DNA from: Streptomyces scabiei 87.22
GTDB taxonomy: Bacteria > Actinomycetota > Actinomycetes > Streptomycetales > Streptomycetaceae
Assembly (NCBI RefSeq): GCF_000091305.1
Contig: NC_013929.1
Span: forward strand, 9,362,001 to 9,426,000
Direction of reading: 5' to 3'
Length of the DNA stretch: 64,000 nt
Within the stretch, counting starts at the first letter, position 1, and each line of letters starts with the position of its first letter. The notes below the pieces were generated by a model. It made no database searches. It was not told where the DNA came from and saw nothing but the letters and a program-made list of their open reading frames with translations. Position numbers and translations under genes: made by a program. Positions 17,801 to 24,915 of this stretch are shown piece after piece.

Positions 17801-17965
17801 CCCCTGGCGGAGCCGGCACCGGACAGCGACATCGACTGGCGGGCCTCATGGCCGTCCGCGCATTCCGTCCTGGACGTTCCGGGAAATCACTGGTCGATGA
17901 TGGAACAGCATCTGCGCACGACCGTCGACGCGGTCACGGGGTGGCTCGATTCGGTCATTTCGTAA
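11816..17965 (+). CDS. Terminal PKS module with thioesterase (KS-AT-DH-KR-ACP-TE)
   Basis: A 2049-aa single-module chain-terminating PKS. It has an N-terminal coiled-coil docking segment (11816-11915), KS (11916-13190, Cys in TACSSS), AT (13490-14360, GHSQGE, RVDVLQ, YASH), DH (14600-15460, HxxxGxxxxP and HPALLDAAL), KR (16015-16760, LDD so B-type), ACP (16850-17070) and TE (about 17160-17965, nucleophile in GSSSG, late His in GNHW). The ATG at 11816 follows a strong GAGGAGAG ribosome site; a GTG at 11771 overlapping the upstream stop is the alternative. The AT has PGLGSQW where its neighbours have PGQGxQW, and the KS has NLTHTQ for the usual NIGHTQ with the catalytic His kept. By position this AT would supply the C2 methoxymalonate of a plecomacrolide, and DH plus KR would give the 2,3-alkene. 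That specificity is inferred. Confidence 0.96.
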   Translation: MSTDKVVEALRASLLENERLRGENTRMREESREPVAIVAMSCRYPGGVRTPEDLWRLLAEERDAVSGFPADRGWDTAALYDPDPDTPGTSYTTEGGFLHDACGFDAGFFGISPREALAMDPQQRLLLETCWEAVERGGIDPLSLRGSRTGVYAGVMYNEYGARLQRIPEDVEAFIGTGTVPSVVTGRIAYTLGLEGPAVTIDTACSSSLVALHLACQALRAGEISLALAGGVTVMSTPSLYVGFSRQRGLAPDGRSKSFAAAADGAGFGEGVGVLLLERLSDARRNGHPVLALVRGSAVNQDGASNGMTAPNGPSQQRVIQQALAAAGLSPAEVDAVEAHGTGTRLGDPIEAQALLATYGQDRPAHRPLLLGSLKSNLTHTQAAAGVGGVIKMVLAMHHGLLPRTLHLDRPTPQVDWTEGDIALLTEATPWPETDHPRRAGVSSFGASGTNAHTVLEAAPADVPAEDESRDEVPGPVAWPLSAKGEAALRGQAAALHARLTGTPQAHPLDVGFSLATSRSGFADRAVVVGDDRPALLSGLAALAAGRPDPAVVSARARPGRKAVFVFPGLGSQWPGMAAQLLDESPAFAAGMADCAQALAPHIDWSVTDVLRGAPGAPSLDRVDVLQPALFSVMVSLAALWRSYGVEPAAVVGHSQGEVAAACVAGALTLADGARVVALRSRALAGLAGGGGMATVVLSAAELGPYLERRSGKVTVAAVNGPRVLVVAGPGDEVGALVDELSAEGVMAWRIPVDYASHSDDVSTVRDRLREDLSSLVPQAPAVPLVSTVDADWIGAGDLTHAYWYRNLRQTVRFHDAIRLLLDAGHRTFVEVSPHPLLTYGIGDTAADAGADDAVVLGTLRRDEGGLHRMLLALGEAHANGVAVDWRRVFDGTGARRTDLPTYAFQRTHYWLDVPAHAGDPESAGQTETGHPLLTAAVDLPDGDGVLFTGRLSPRTHPWLADHAVSGTVLLPGVAYVEMAAHAAAHVGCTTVEELTLAAPLVLAADEARRLRLTVDAPDPEGRRAVALYSRPDDPESTEPWVRHAGGTLAGTPASAPGDPGRWPPGEGAERLDLDHLYADFEAAGVHYGPLFQGLRAAWRAGDEIHAEVALPESVPGTRENGFAVHPALLDAALQTVALRPDGTRDTDARTGGVPLPFSWHDVTVAPAADPVLRVVLSPAPQGGDAVAVRITDRTGRPVVTVGALTLRAAAGGPAAAERSLFRLDWTRLPGTGPATGTWATLGSSGGGLLPAGFRADPCPALADVPTTSDAVLALCPPVEGAGPEAARAAVGAVLDLLPRWLAEPKFTETPLVLLTRGAVDLAGVPADLGGAAAWGLLRTAQLEHPGRFVLLDTDGGDGLEAALATALAEGEPQLALRDGTLYAPRLVRPPVAGRPAGFGPEGTVLVTGGTGILGGLVARHLVTTQGVRRLLLLGRRGAAAEGMAALTEELSAAGAEVTVAACDVADREALAGCLAAIPPEHPLRAVVHTAGVLDDGLVTALTPERLSAVLRPKADGAWNLHELTRDQDLTAFVLFSSSAGVFGSPGQSAYAAANAFTDALAAARHRAGLPGTSLAWGLWEQRTGLTDGLGDTDLRRMARSGVRALPTEEGLALFDAALAGDDPVLVPVGLDLRARPGGPVPHLLRSLVRTPAVRRRGPGTDASLRPRLAAAPEAEQGEILLRLVRTQAAEVLGHTDPDALSEGDAFLESGFDSLTAVELRNRLAAALDLRLRPTAVLDSGTPARLAEHLRGELSRSTAPGAGGQAGEPPHDAVSALFRQACEVGRIHEGIQILQQAAKLRPDFGSGPELLSSSGRRPELLRLHIRDDAPELVCFASVVALGGAHQYSRFASAFEGRYGVSALDAPGFAPDEPLPADMAALLDFQTEVLLRRLGDRPKVLLGSSSGGTLAHAAAARLEALGAGPAAVVLLDTYLSGDEAMTQFDDVLVSGMFEREDRAAPMDGTRLTAMGRYFQLLDDWEPPPVAAPVLLVRASSPLAEPAPDSDIDWRASWPSAHSVLDVPGNHWSMMEQHLRTTVDAVTGWLDSVIS

Positions 17966-18012
17966 GTCGCCCCGAAATCCCTGAGAGAACCGTGAAAAAC
18001 AAGTGGAGTGAT

Positions 18013-18885
18013 ATGTTGGAAAAGAATTCCGGTGCCCCGGGGGGAATGCCCCGCCTCACCGTGCTCGGCGCCGGCGTCATGGGTGTCGGCATCACCACGC
18101 TGGCGGTCGGTCACGGTGTGCCGGTGACACTCATCGACGTCGACCAGGCCAAACGTGCGGAGGCAGAGGCCCGCATCGCCCACGAACTGCGGCTCGCACG
18201 GCTGATGGGCGCCCTGCCGGACGACCTTCCCCCCGGGCCGCTCGTCATCGGTGAATCGTTGTCGGAAGCGGCCGGATCGACCGCCGTCGTCGAGGCCGTC
18301 ACGGAAATGGCGGAAATCAAGGAGAAAGTGATCGCGGAGGTTTCCGCGATCGTTTCGCCTGGTACTCTCCTGGTGTCCAACACGTCGTCCATTCCCATTG
18401 ACGAACTGGCCTCGGCCGCTGTTCGTCCGGCGGAACTCGTCGGCACGCATTTCATGAACCCGTCCTATCTGATCCGCACGGTCGAGGTCATCCGCGGCGC
18501 CCGCACCGGCGAGGCCGCCATGGACTCCGTACGGGCCCTGCTCACCACCCTGCGCCGTCAGCCCGTCGTGGTCCGGGACGCCCCCGGTTTCGTGACCAGC
18601 CGGGTCCTGCACCCGATGATCAACGACGCGGCCCGGGTGGTACAGGAGGGGACCGCGACCGCCGAGGACGTCGACGCCCTCATGCAGGGCTGCCTGGGGC
18701 ACGCCACAGGTCCGCTGCGCACGGCGGACCTCATCGGCATCGACAACCTCGTCGACTCGCTGAACGTGCTGTACGAGCGCACCGGTGACAGCGGCTGCCG
18801 CCCGTGCGACCTGCTGCTGGAGAAGGTCCGGGCGGGCCACAACGGCCGGAAGTCCGGCCGTGGTTTCTACGAATACGAGGGATGA
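18013..18885 (+). CDS. 3-hydroxyacyl-CoA dehydrogenase-type enzyme of methoxymalonyl-ACP synthesis (FkbK/Asm13-like)
   Basis: A 290-aa NAD-dependent dehydrogenase with a Rossmann motif near the N-terminus (VLGAGVMGVGI) and the family motif NTSSIPI before HFMNP. In FK520, ansamitocin and bafilomycin pathways this family oxidises the glyceryl-ACP C2 hydroxyl on the way to hydroxymalonyl-ACP. It lies 47 nt after the PKS stop and overlaps or abuts the ACP gene, so it is probably co-transcribed with the PKS. The ATG at 18013 is chosen; an in-frame GTG at 17992 with GAGAGAA upstream is a credible alternative that adds seven residues. The function is family knowledge supported by the four-gene context. 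Confidence 0.92.
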   Translation: MLEKNSGAPGGMPRLTVLGAGVMGVGITTLAVGHGVPVTLIDVDQAKRAEAEARIAHELRLARLMGALPDDLPPGPLVIGESLSEAAGSTAVVEAVTEMAEIKEKVIAEVSAIVSPGTLLVSNTSSIPIDELASAAVRPAELVGTHFMNPSYLIRTVEVIRGARTGEAAMDSVRALLTTLRRQPVVVRDAPGFVTSRVLHPMINDAARVVQEGTATAEDVDALMQGCLGHATGPLRTADLIGIDNLVDSLNVLYERTGDSGCRPCDLLLEKVRAGHNGRKSGRGFYEYEG

Positions 18886-18890
18886 AAGTC

Positions 18891-19160
18891 ATGACCATGC
18901 CATCCGAGGGAACCGTGGAGAAGGAACTCCTCGACTTCCTGCACGTACGCACCAAGACCGTCTGGGAGGAGGACACCGACCTCTTCGCGGCCGGCGGGCT
19001 CTCGTCCCTGTTCGCCATGGAACTCGTCGTCCACCTGGAGAAGTCCTACGGCATCGCGATCCGTGGCGCCGACCTGCGGCTGGACAACTTCCGTACCGTC
19101 ACGGGAATGGCGGCACTGGTCCGCCGTCTGCGCGCGGCAGCCGGGGACGCCGGTGAGTGA
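18891..19160 (+). CDS. Discrete acyl carrier protein for methoxymalonyl extender (FkbJ/Asm14-like)
   Basis: An 89-aa free-standing ACP. The phosphopantetheine site reads LFAAGGLSSLFAMEL, with Ser-Ser-Leu where most carriers have Asp-Ser-Leu; methoxymalonyl carriers commonly deviate here. The ATG at 18891 has GAGGGAT seven to eight nt upstream. The ATG at 18882, which overlaps the preceding stop, has no room for a ribosome site. The 3' end overlaps the next gene by 8 nt. It should carry the three-carbon glyceryl unit loaded by the FkbH-like enzyme while it is oxidised and O-methylated, then be read by the methoxymalonyl-specific AT. Confidence 0.93.
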   Translation: MTMPSEGTVEKELLDFLHVRTKTVWEEDTDLFAAGGLSSLFAMELVVHLEKSYGIAIRGADLRLDNFRTVTGMAALVRRLRAAAGDAGE

Positions 19161-20268
19161 GCGCCTCGCCGAGGCGACGGCCTCGGTCACCGGCCTCGTC
19201 GGTGACCGGGCCGGTGACTGGGACCGCTCGGGCCTGCTTCCCGCCGAGCTGCTGAGAAAGCTCGGCGCCGCCGGGCAGTTGTGCACCGGTGTGCCCACCG
19301 AGTACGGCGGCCTCGGCTGGGACAGCCGCACCGGCGGCGAGTTCACCGCCCACGTCGGCAGCCTGTGCAGCTCCCTGCGCAGCGTCATGACCTCCCAGGG
19401 CATGGCCGCCTGGACCGTCGAACGGCTCGGCGACGAGGCGCAGCGCCGCGCCCTGCTGCCCCGCCTCACCTCGGGCGAACTGGCCGCCGTCGGCTTCAGC
19501 GAGAGCCAGGCCGGCAGCGATCTGTCGGGCATCGACACCCGGATCACCGCCGACGGCGACACCGTCGTGGTCGACGGTCACAAGGTCTGGATGACGGCCG
19601 CCCACTACGCCGACCTGCTCATCGTCTTCGGACGGATGGGCGACGGCGCCGCCGCCGTGGTCGTGCCCGCCCGGGCCCCGGGCGTCGACGTACGACGGGT
19701 GGCCGACCCCCTGGGCTGCCGCGCCGCAGGACACGCCGAGGTCCGCCTCGACTCCGTACGCCTCCCCGCCGACAGCGTGCTGGGCGGCGAGGGCCTGTCC
19801 CTGCCGCTGCTCGTGACCACCGCCCTCGCCTACGGACGGATGTCGGTCGCCTGGGGATGCGTCGGCATCCTGCGCGCCTGCCTGGCCGCGACGACCCGGC
19901 ACGCCGCGTCCCGCGAGCAGTTCGGGCAGCCGCTGGCCCGCCACCAGCTCGTCGCCAAGCACCTGGCCGACCTCTTCGTCGCGGAACAGGTCGCCTCCCG
20001 CGCCTGCGAACACGCCAGCCACCGCTGGGACAACGGGTCCCCCGACATGGTGGTCGCCACCATCCTCGCCAAACACGTCAGCGCCGGTCACGCCGCCCGA
20101 GGGGCCGCGTCCGCCGTCCAGGTCATGGCCTCGGCGGGAGCCCAGGACGGCCACCCGGTGGCCCGCGCCTACCGGGACGCCAAGCTGATGGAGATCATCG
20201 AGGGCAGCAACGAGATGTGCGAACTCCTGCTCGCCCAGCACGCGTTGACAAGTGTGGAGCCGACATGA
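19153..20268 (+). CDS. Acyl-CoA dehydrogenase-like oxidase of methoxymalonyl-ACP synthesis (FkbI/Asm15-like)
   Basis: A 371-aa flavin-dependent acyl-CoA dehydrogenase fold protein. Visible family features are GFSESQAGSD in the middle domain, REQFGQPL and the C-terminal EIIEGSNEM that normally positions the catalytic base and FAD. The GTG start at 19153 lies inside the ACP gene's last codons, and its stop overlaps the next ATG (ATGA), so the three genes are translationally coupled. In characterised clusters this enzyme oxidises the ACP-bound 2-hydroxy-3-oxo intermediate to hydroxymalonyl-ACP. Confidence 0.93.
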   Translation: MSERLAEATASVTGLVGDRAGDWDRSGLLPAELLRKLGAAGQLCTGVPTEYGGLGWDSRTGGEFTAHVGSLCSSLRSVMTSQGMAAWTVERLGDEAQRRALLPRLTSGELAAVGFSESQAGSDLSGIDTRITADGDTVVVDGHKVWMTAAHYADLLIVFGRMGDGAAAVVVPARAPGVDVRRVADPLGCRAAGHAEVRLDSVRLPADSVLGGEGLSLPLLVTTALAYGRMSVAWGCVGILRACLAATTRHAASREQFGQPLARHQLVAKHLADLFVAEQVASRACEHASHRWDNGSPDMVVATILAKHVSAGHAARGAASAVQVMASAGAQDGHPVARAYRDAKLMEIIEGSNEMCELLLAQHALTSVEPT

Positions 20269-21422
20269 GCGACAAGACCGGCGCCGACGCGCCGGCCCTG
20301 GTGAAGTGCCTGGTCTGGGACCTGGACAACACCCTCTGGCAGGGCACGCTGCTGGAGGACGCGGAGGTACGGCTGCCCGACGCGATACGGGCGGCGATCG
20401 TCGAACTCGACGCGCGGGGCGTCCTGCAGTCCGTCTGCAGCCGCAACGACCACGATCTGGCCTGGGCACGTCTCGAAGAGCTGGGCGTCGCCGAGTACTT
20501 CGTCCTGCCCGAGATCGGCTGGGGCCCCAAGTCCGAAGCGGTCCGGCGGATCGCCGAGGGCCTGAACTTCGCCCACCGGACCATCGCCTTCATCGACGAC
20601 CAGCCCGCCGAACGGGCCGAGGTCGCCCATCACCTCCCGGACGTCCGCTGCTACCCGGCCGAGGAGGCGGTCGCCCTCACCGGCCTGCCCGAGTTCAGCC
20701 CCGCCGTGAGCACGGTGGACTCCCGTCGCCGGCGCGAGATGTACCAGGCCGGCTTCCGCAGGGAGACCGAACGGTCCGCCCACGAGGGCCCCGACGAGGA
20801 GTTCCTCCGCTCCCTCGACCTGGTCATGCGCATCGGACGGGCCACCGAGGAGGAGATCACCAGGGTCGAGGAACTCACCCTGCGCACCAGTCAGATGAAC
20901 GCCACCGGAGTGCACTACTCCGACCGGACACTGCGCGCGTTGTCGGCGGACCCCGGCCACGAGGTCCTGGTCACCACCTTGACCGACCGGTTCGGGCCGC
21001 ACGGGGCCGTCGGCGTCACGCTGGTCGAGAAGCACCCGGCCGTATGGCACCTGAAGCTGCTCGCCACCTCCTGCCGCGTGGTCTCCTTCGGCGCCGGATC
21101 GGTCATCCTGAACTGGCTCGTGGACCAGGCCGCCGCGGCCGGCGTCCATCTCGTGGCCGACTTCCGGCGCACGGACCGCAACCGCATGATGGAGGTCGCC
21201 TACCGGTTCGCCGGCTTCGACGAGGAGCCCTGCGCCTGCCGCGACGCCGTGCGGACCGCGCCGGCACGGGCGGCGGAGGGGGCGGAGGAGCAGGAGACGG
21301 CGGAGGTCGAACGGCTGCATCTCGTCGCCGCACCCCGGCCCCCCTCCACGACCGTCCGGCTCAACGCCCCCGACCTGACGGCGCGACCCGCCGCGGACAC
21401 CTCGGTCGTGGCTCCGGCGTGA
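20265..21422 (+). CDS. FkbH-like HAD-superfamily glyceryl-ACP synthase
   Basis: A 385-aa protein with the HAD signature VWDLDNTLW near residue 17 and an acyltransferase-like C-terminal half. FkbH proteins take 1,3-bisphosphoglycerate, dephosphorylate it and load the glyceryl unit on the discrete ACP, the first step to methoxymalonyl-ACP. The start overlaps the upstream stop as ATGA. The last 60 residues are low-complexity and rich in Ala, Glu and Pro, longer than the family core needs. It is the last gene before a strong terminator hairpin, so it closes the PKS/extender transcription unit. Confidence 0.94.
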   Translation: MSDKTGADAPALVKCLVWDLDNTLWQGTLLEDAEVRLPDAIRAAIVELDARGVLQSVCSRNDHDLAWARLEELGVAEYFVLPEIGWGPKSEAVRRIAEGLNFAHRTIAFIDDQPAERAEVAHHLPDVRCYPAEEAVALTGLPEFSPAVSTVDSRRRREMYQAGFRRETERSAHEGPDEEFLRSLDLVMRIGRATEEEITRVEELTLRTSQMNATGVHYSDRTLRALSADPGHEVLVTTLTDRFGPHGAVGVTLVEKHPAVWHLKLLATSCRVVSFGAGSVILNWLVDQAAAAGVHLVADFRRTDRNRMMEVAYRFAGFDEEPCACRDAVRTAPARAAEGAEEQETAEVERLHLVAAPRPPSTTVRLNAPDLTARPAADTSVVAPA

Positions 21423-21450
21423 GGGTCCCCCCCCCGCCGAAGAGGGCTCA

Positions 21451-21488
21451 CGGCGGGCTACCGGACCACCTCGTCCGGTAGCCCGCCG
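21451..21488 (+). terminator. Strong terminator hairpin after the PKS/extender operon
   Basis: Arms cggcgggctaccggac and gtccggtagcccgccg form a perfect 16-bp stem with a 6-nt loop, 29 nt after the FkbH-like gene's stop. There is no T-run, as is usual in Streptomyces. Confidence 0.85.
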
Positions 21489-21639
21489 AGGACTCGTGCG
21501 ACATGGGCGTGGCGGGTCCGCCAAGAGCGCACCGGCCACGACCTGACCGTCCCCGAGGCCTCCGGGGCCCCGGTCGCCCGACCGGATGCGGGCGACACGA
21601 GATGCCTGGCGGGCCGTGGTCGCCGGGTTCCGCTGGTCC

Positions 21640-21674
21640 GGCGATATTCGGACGCTATCCGTCCCGCCTAGGCT
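21640..21674 (+). promoter_or_regulatory. Promoter/operator-like element, copy 1
   Basis: GGCGATATTC, then 3 variable nt, then 22 nt ending in TAGGCT that are identical to 26791-26812. TAGGCT resembles a -10 hexamer and lies 130 nt before the glycosyltransferase start. It could be the promoter of the sugar genes or a binding site for the pathway regulator; activity is inferred. Confidence 0.5.
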
Positions 21675-21734
21675 CGGCCGCAACCGCTCGACGGCGGACG
21701 GGCTGTCGGCTCATCGACGGGCGAGGACCACCGA

Positions 21735-21786
21735 CAGCGGCGGTACCTGACGCCGACCCCGGCCTGACGCCCGTCCGGCGGAGTGA
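21735..21786 (+). repeat. Direct repeat, copy 1, of the carbamoyltransferase 3' end
   Basis: About 49 of 52 nt match 28899-28950, which is the last codons and stop of the carbamoyltransferase gene plus following DNA. Here no reading frame is kept. The resemblance continues loosely into the ribosome site gaggagaacg. Confidence 0.85.
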
Positions 21787-21803
21787 CGTACTCGAGGAGA
21801 ACG

Positions 21804-23057
21804 ATGCGGATCGTCCTGCTGACCATCGGCTCGCGCGGTGACGTGCAGCCGTTCGTGGTGCTCGGCGTCGAGCTGAAGGCACGCGGGCACGAGGTGGTGC
21901 TGGCAGCCGGGGCGGAGTTCAAGAGCCTGGCCGACCGGGCCGGTCTCGGCTTCCGGGCTCTCGAAGCGCTGCCCGCCGGGTACGCCGACTCGGTGCTGCG
22001 CGATCCGAAGGTGCAGGCCGCCTTGCGGCGTGGGCCGTCGATGTACCGGATGGCCATGGCGGCGCCACGGCTGACCGGTGCCCAGCAGCAGGCCCTGATC
22101 GACGAGATGGTGGCCGCCGGCGAGGGCGCGGACATGGTCGTCAACACCACGCTGACCCGGATCGGCGCGCTGGGCCGGCCGGACGTGCCGTGGTGTTCGG
22201 TCGCGTCCTGGCCGGTGACCGAGACCGCCGCGTGGCCCGCGCTGGGCGCGCCGGAGCTGCCGCTGGGCGGCGGCTACAACCGGTTCACCCACCGGGCCAT
22301 GGGCGCACTGGAGTGGCTGGTGTACCGGCCCAGTGTGAACCGCGGCCGGGTCGCGGCCGGGCTGCCGCGACTCGGGCTCCGCTCACCCTTCCGTGACGAC
22401 GGGGTCACCCGGCCGCTGCTGTACCAGTTCAGCCCGCACGTGTTCGCGCCGCCCGCGGACTGGCCGGAGCAGTGTCACATCACCGGGTACTGGTCGGACA
22501 ACACGCGTTGGGACAATCCGGCGGAGGTGACCGAGTTCGTCGAACGCGGCGATCCGCCGCTGGTGGCCACCTTCGGCAGCGCCTGGGCGGTGGACGGTCC
22601 CGGCCTGCTCGCGGCGAGCGTGGCGGCAGCGGCGGCGACCGGACACCGGTTGCTGGTCGTCGGCGGCCCGGACGGCCCGCCGCCCGCCGGCGTCGACGCG
22701 ATCCGGACCGAAAGCGCCGACTTCGTCTGGCTGCTGCCCCGCGCCGCTGCCGTACTGCACCACGGCGGCCAGGGCACCACCGCGGCCGTGGTGTCCGCCG
22801 GCGTGCCACAGGTCGTCGTTCCTTGCTTTGCGGACCAGCCGGTGTGGGCGAGCCGGATGGCCGCGCTGGGCGTCGCACCGCCGCCGGTGCCGTTCTCCCG
22901 GTTGACCGGCGACCGGCTGACCGCCGCCGTGCGAACCGCCGTCGACGATCCGTCGATCGCCACTCGGGCGGCGGCGCTGGCGGCGGCGGTGCGCGCTGAT
23001 CGAGGAGTGGCCGCCGCCGCGGACGTCATCGAGAAGCACGCCGTCACCCGGCTCTGA
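21804..23057 (+). CDS. GT1-family macrolide glycosyltransferase
   Basis: A 417-aa NDP-sugar-dependent glycosyltransferase of the GT-B fold. The N-terminus MRIVLLTIGSRGDVQPFV is the acceptor-domain signature of the macrolide/sterol GT group. The donor site HHGGQGTT is followed by the acidic sugar-nucleotide contact region ending in FADQPVW. It should attach the deoxyhexose made by the neighbouring genes to the macrolide aglycone. The ATG at 21804 follows GAGGAGAA with ideal spacing. It begins the sugar block, about 355 nt before the 2,3-dehydratase gene. Confidence 0.93.
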   Translation: MRIVLLTIGSRGDVQPFVVLGVELKARGHEVVLAAGAEFKSLADRAGLGFRALEALPAGYADSVLRDPKVQAALRRGPSMYRMAMAAPRLTGAQQQALIDEMVAAGEGADMVVNTTLTRIGALGRPDVPWCSVASWPVTETAAWPALGAPELPLGGGYNRFTHRAMGALEWLVYRPSVNRGRVAAGLPRLGLRSPFRDDGVTRPLLYQFSPHVFAPPADWPEQCHITGYWSDNTRWDNPAEVTEFVERGDPPLVATFGSAWAVDGPGLLAASVAAAAATGHRLLVVGGPDGPPPAGVDAIRTESADFVWLLPRAAAVLHHGGQGTTAAVVSAGVPQVVVPCFADQPVWASRMAALGVAPPPVPFSRLTGDRLTAAVRTAVDDPSIATRAAALAAAVRADRGVAAAADVIEKHAVTRL

Positions 23058-23412
23058 CGGCTTCCGGTGGCAGCTCTTCCCCAGCCGGCACGGGAGGAAC
23101 CCTGACCTCTCTCCCGGCTGTGGCGGGGAGATCCGCACCTCGCGAAACGCCCTTTCTGCCGCACGGCCCGTTGCCGACCCGCTTTCACGGCGACGGCCGG
23201 GGTGCCGGACATCGGTCGTGCACGAGCTTCATCGCCTTCATCCCCGCCGGCGCGGTGGCAGGCCGGCCCGCACCTCGGTTTCGCCCCGGAGCGGCCGACC
23301 GAACGCACACAACCCTCGTTCGCCCTCCGGGTGGACCTCGTTTCTCGTCCTGCTCCGCAGAAGTTCGTTCTCTTCCCGGCCCGAAGGCCGGGGTATCCGC
23401 GAAGGAGTCCGA
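23058..23412. other. 355-nt spacer between glycosyltransferase and 2,3-dehydratase genes
   Basis: No conserved ORF is seen. It contains a loose inverted repeat (cagccgg ... ccggctg, about 23079-23118) that could terminate the glycosyltransferase transcript. A tight hairpin, cccggcc-cgaa-ggccggg (23375-23392), sits 20 nt before the next start and may affect translation. Confidence 0.5.
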
Positions 23413-24915
23413 ATGGCCGCATCCCCGGTCACCTCCGGTGGTCTGCTTCGGACCCACGACCCGTCGGCGGCGCTGCGCGTCGTCCGATCAGTACTCTCCA
23501 CCCAGGGCACCGTGACGGCCACACCGGACCTTCGGTCCTGGTTCGCCGAACGGCTGGCCGTGGCCAGGACCACCACGGTCGCCGGTATCGACTTCGCCGA
23601 TCTGGTCGGCTGGCGTTTCGCCGACGACACCGGCAACCTGGTGCACGACAGCGGCAAGTTCTTCGCCGTCGAGGGCCTGTCGGTGGCCGCCGCTCATGGC
23701 CCGGTGGCGCGCTGGTCGCAGCCGATCATCAATCAGCCGGAGACCGGCGTGCTGGGCATCCTGGTCAAGGAGTTTGACGGGGTGCTGCACTGCCTGATGC
23801 AGGCCAAGATGGAGCCGGGCAACTGCAACGTGCTGCAACTGTCCCCGACCGTGCAGGCCACGCAGAGCAACTACACCGCGGTGCACCGAGGCCGCCCGGT
23901 GCCCTATGTGGACATGTTCCTGTCCGCGCCACCGCAGGCGGTGCTCGCCGACGTGCTGCAGTCCGAGCAAGGCTCGTGGTTCTACCGCAAACGCAACCGC
24001 AACATCGTCGTGGAGGCCACCGGGGACGTCGAGGTGCTGCCCGGCTTCTGCTGGCTGTCACTGGGCCAGGTTCACGCGCTGCTCGCCGAGGACCATCTGA
24101 TCAACATGAACACGCGCACCGTGCTGTCCTGCCTGTCCTTCTCCGGACCGAACCTCGTGGGCGAGCTGGGCTGCGGCGCGTCCGGGTTCCGGGCGGCCCT
24201 GGTGCGGTCGATCGACACGGAGTGGGGCGCACTGCACACCGACGGCGAGATCCTGAGCTGGATCACCGACCTGCGGTCCCGCCGCGAGGTCGAGGCCACC
24301 CCGATCCCGCTGCGCGAGGTGCGCGGCTGGCGCCGGCAGCCCGACCGGATCACGCACGACACGGGCGTCTTCTTCGACGTCCGCGCGGTCGCGGTGGACG
24401 GCGGGGGCCGTGAGATCGACAGCTGGACGCAGCCGATGATCGCCCCCCACGGGCTCGGCGTCGTGGCGTTCCTGGTCGCCCGGTTCTCCGGGGTGTTGCA
24501 CGTACTGGTCGGCGTCCAGGCGGAGCCGGGGCTCGTGGACTTCGTCGAGCTGGCGCCGACGGTGCAGTGCACGCCGGACAACTACGAGCACCTGCCGGCC
24601 GAGGCCAGGCCGCCCTTCCTGGACGACGTGCTGGCCGCGCCCGCCGACCGGATCCGGTTCGACTCCGAGCTCTCCGAGGAGGGCGGCCGGTTCTTCCACG
24701 CCCGTACCCGGCACGTGATCGTCGAGGTCGATCCGGTGGTGGCGAACGGCTCCGGCCCGGCCCGGCACCGGTGGATGACCATCGCCCAGATCGTCGGGTT
24801 GCTGCGGCACAGCCACTACGTGAACGTGCAGGCCCGCAGTCTGGTGGCGTGCCTGCACAGCCTCGTGGCTCGCCTCGATGACGACAGCCCGGTCGCACAG
24901 GGTGGGGGCGCCTGA
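23413..24915 (+). CDS. NDP-hexose 2,3-dehydratase
   Basis: A 500-aa protein of the EryBVI/TylCVI/OleV family, built from two related halves. The motif pairs W-x-QP-(I/M)-I/IAP with FxGVLH-x-L and the ELAPTVQ/LSPTVQ segments recur at about residues 95-150 and 335-390. It removes the C2 hydroxyl of NDP-4-keto-6-deoxyglucose, giving a 3,4-diketo-2,6-dideoxy sugar. The ATG at 23413 has GAAGGAG seven nt upstream. It overlaps the following 3-ketoreductase gene by 1 nt (TGATG). Its presence shows that the appended sugar is 2-deoxy. Confidence 0.94.
   Translation: MAASPVTSGGLLRTHDPSAALRVVRSVLSTQGTVTATPDLRSWFAERLAVARTTTVAGIDFADLVGWRFADDTGNLVHDSGKFFAVEGLSVAAAHGPVARWSQPIINQPETGVLGILVKEFDGVLHCLMQAKMEPGNCNVLQLSPTVQATQSNYTAVHRGRPVPYVDMFLSAPPQAVLADVLQSEQGSWFYRKRNRNIVVEATGDVEVLPGFCWLSLGQVHALLAEDHLINMNTRTVLSCLSFSGPNLVGELGCGASGFRAALVRSIDTEWGALHTDGEILSWITDLRSRREVEATPIPLREVRGWRRQPDRITHDTGVFFDVRAVAVDGGGREIDSWTQPMIAPHGLGVVAFLVARFSGVLHVLVGVQAEPGLVDFVELAPTVQCTPDNYEHLPAEARPPFLDDVLAAPADRIRFDSELSEEGGRFFHARTRHVIVEVDPVVANGSGPARHRWMTIAQIVGLLRHSHYVNVQARSLVACLHSLVARLDDDSPVAQGGGA

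Larger units (their letters stand above)
21489..21803. other. Gene-free stretch before the glycosyltransferase, with duplicated flank elements and a decayed coding-like segment
   Basis: No intact gene is visible. From about 21499 to 21670 one plus-strand frame keeps very high G+C in third positions without a start, which may be decayed coding DNA. Two elements also occur around the carbamoyltransferase gene: a promoter-like element (21640-21674) and a 52-nt segment (21735-21786) matching that gene's 3' end. Confidence 0.6.
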
